DNA from: Dinochytrium kinnereticum
Taxonomy: Eukaryota; Chytridiomycota; Chytridiomycetes; Chytridiales; Chytridiaceae
Assembly (NCBI GenBank): GCA_027604005.1
Contig: JADGJT010000023.1
Coordinates: 48,422 to 112,421, forward strand
DNA: 64,000 bases
Direction of reading: 5' to 3'
Of the stretch, positions 63,188-64,000 are shown one piece after another. A model generated the notes under the pieces. The model had not been told where the DNA came from and made no database searches. It saw nothing but the letters and a program-made list of their open reading frames with translations. A program made the translations under genes and the position numbers. Position 1 is the stretch's first letter; each line of letters begins with the position of its first letter.

Positions 63188-64000
63188 ATAAAGAAGTTTG
63201 AAACGAGGAGATGCCAGTGAAGCTTTGGGTCTGTGACCTGTCATTAAACATGATGATGGGTGTTGGGTCATTAATGCATAATTATGGCATGAACGTTGGG
63301 TAAAGTGAAGCCATTCTGATGACAATAAAAAAAAATAATGGATGGTAAACTGAAACAGTAAGGGTGGAACAAAAACCGGAAAAGCACCAACGCGAACAGG
63401 ATGAGGGATCAGGCAGAGCAACTGAGAGAGTATAGCAGGTAAGTGGCAATCACGGCAAACACGCGAGCGGAAAAAGAAAAAAGAAATCACGAACGAGAAC
63501 GACAACAGAAGGGAAAAAAAAAGAAGATAAAGCATCACAAAACTGGCCACAGGGGATCAACCCACCACATGGCCAAAGAAAGCCATGGTGGTGTCCAGGA
63601 GTGTCTTGCCCCATTCGGATCAGCCGCCAATGAGAACTGGCCAAAATGTGAAGTTATAGAGTAACTACACCAAAAGGCAAAAGTGCGTCAGCATTTTGAG
63701 TGCAAAGAAGGTCGACAATCGTAAGTTCTATATCTATCCATCCTTTTCCCGCGAAATGGGGTTTTTCATGGTTTTCCCATGAATATAAGGATTTTTAACG
63801 GAGGATAGATGACGCTGTGCGTGTACGTTAGTTTACCGTATGCGCGTCAGTTGTCAAGAACTTGTATGTGTACATAAACCCGTTGAATGAATTTAAATAA
63901 AGAAGAGAAGTGTGAAGTTCTCTCTAGTAGTGCTCCCTGCTCAGCCTCGACATACAGGGGCAGAGAACCACATGTGCAAGTGACGACACTAGCTCCAGGG
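63188..64000. other. Right-edge region, no gene assigned
   Basis: About 810 bp. Frames occur on both strands (for example minus 63550-63173, Phe/Leu-rich), but they run through A/T- and purine-rich sequence and show no domain. The neighbouring gene, if any, begins beyond the window. Confidence 0.35.

Noticed and set aside
63173..63550. Phe/Leu-rich minus-strand frame at the right edge
   Set aside because: Opposite a purine-rich plus strand; the composition explains the hydrophobic translation and there is no upstream exon or homologue pattern.
1..64000. tRNA, rRNA, CRISPR and transposon signatures
   Set aside because: No convincing GGTTCGAAT-type T-loop with a matching cloverleaf, no rRNA conserved blocks, no regularly spaced direct repeats, and no transposase, integrase or reverse-transcriptase motifs were found on either strand by reading. 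A computed scan (tRNAscan, Rfam) would be decisive.

Overview
The window reads as nuclear DNA of a fungus, most likely an early-diverging zoosporic (chytrid-like) lineage. Genes are dense and lie on both strands, and most are split by many short GT-AG introns (about 40-170 nt, usually 45-70). The proteins are fungal or opisthokont in type: Vps27, an Sso-type syntaxin, MBF1, Pns1, an Rvs167-type BAR protein. A HYLS1 centriole/cilium homologue at 12.2-13.8 kb argues for an organism that still builds centrioles and a flagellum. No rRNA, convincing tRNA, CRISPR array or transposon was seen.

Layout. 0-1.6 kb: 3' end of REV3 (DNA polymerase zeta). 1.9-6.3 kb: VPS27 (minus) and SSO syntaxin (plus), diverging from a region with tetranucleotide arrays. 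7.2-12 kb: LisH-CTLH-CRA protein, a doubtful minus-strand gene, ATP synthase subunit d, and a membrane-anchored SGNH-fold protein whose nucleophile position is Asp. 12-16.7 kb: HYLS1 head-to-head with CDP-DAG synthase, then PPC decarboxylase. 18-21.8 kb: La-type RNA-binding protein head-to-head with NAD(P)HX epimerase, then SPT4. 22.6-27.3 kb: a 1508-residue MadBub checkpoint protein with a pseudokinase domain and an array of ABBA-like motifs. 27.4-38.2 kb: four-TM protein, PA-TM-RING ubiquitin ligase, Ser-rich disordered protein, TBC1D5-like RabGAP and an unrecognised 737-residue protein. 38.5-43.5 kb: NAA40, complex I 51-kDa subunit and phosphatase PP5. 44.5-51.5 kb: small unknown genes, MBF1, a multi-TM protein and the choline-transporter-like Pns1. 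51.9-59 kb: a membrane-tethered bZIP factor resembling ATF6, NAA15, and a small mitochondrial protein. 59.4-64 kb: AUH-type enoyl-CoA hydratase and an Rvs167-like BAR-SH3 protein.

Functional threads. Membrane traffic is well represented (VPS27, SSO, TBC1D5-like, PA-TM-RING, BAR-SH3, Pns1, CDS1). So are mitochondrial functions (ATP7, NDUFV1, AUH), N-terminal acetylation (NAA40, NAA15) and cofactor housekeeping (PPCDC, NAXE). The neighbours do not form an obvious pathway cluster.

The points most worth following are the MadBub motif array, the ATF6-like bZIP in a fungus, the SGNH protein with a replaced nucleophile, HYLS1, and gene-structure oddities: coding microexons of 6, 10 and 13 nt, a predicted GC-AG intron, and three head-to-head gene pairs with only 52-58 bp between start codons. 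Exon borders were deduced by hand from splice signals, frame and family conservation, so individual junctions may be off.
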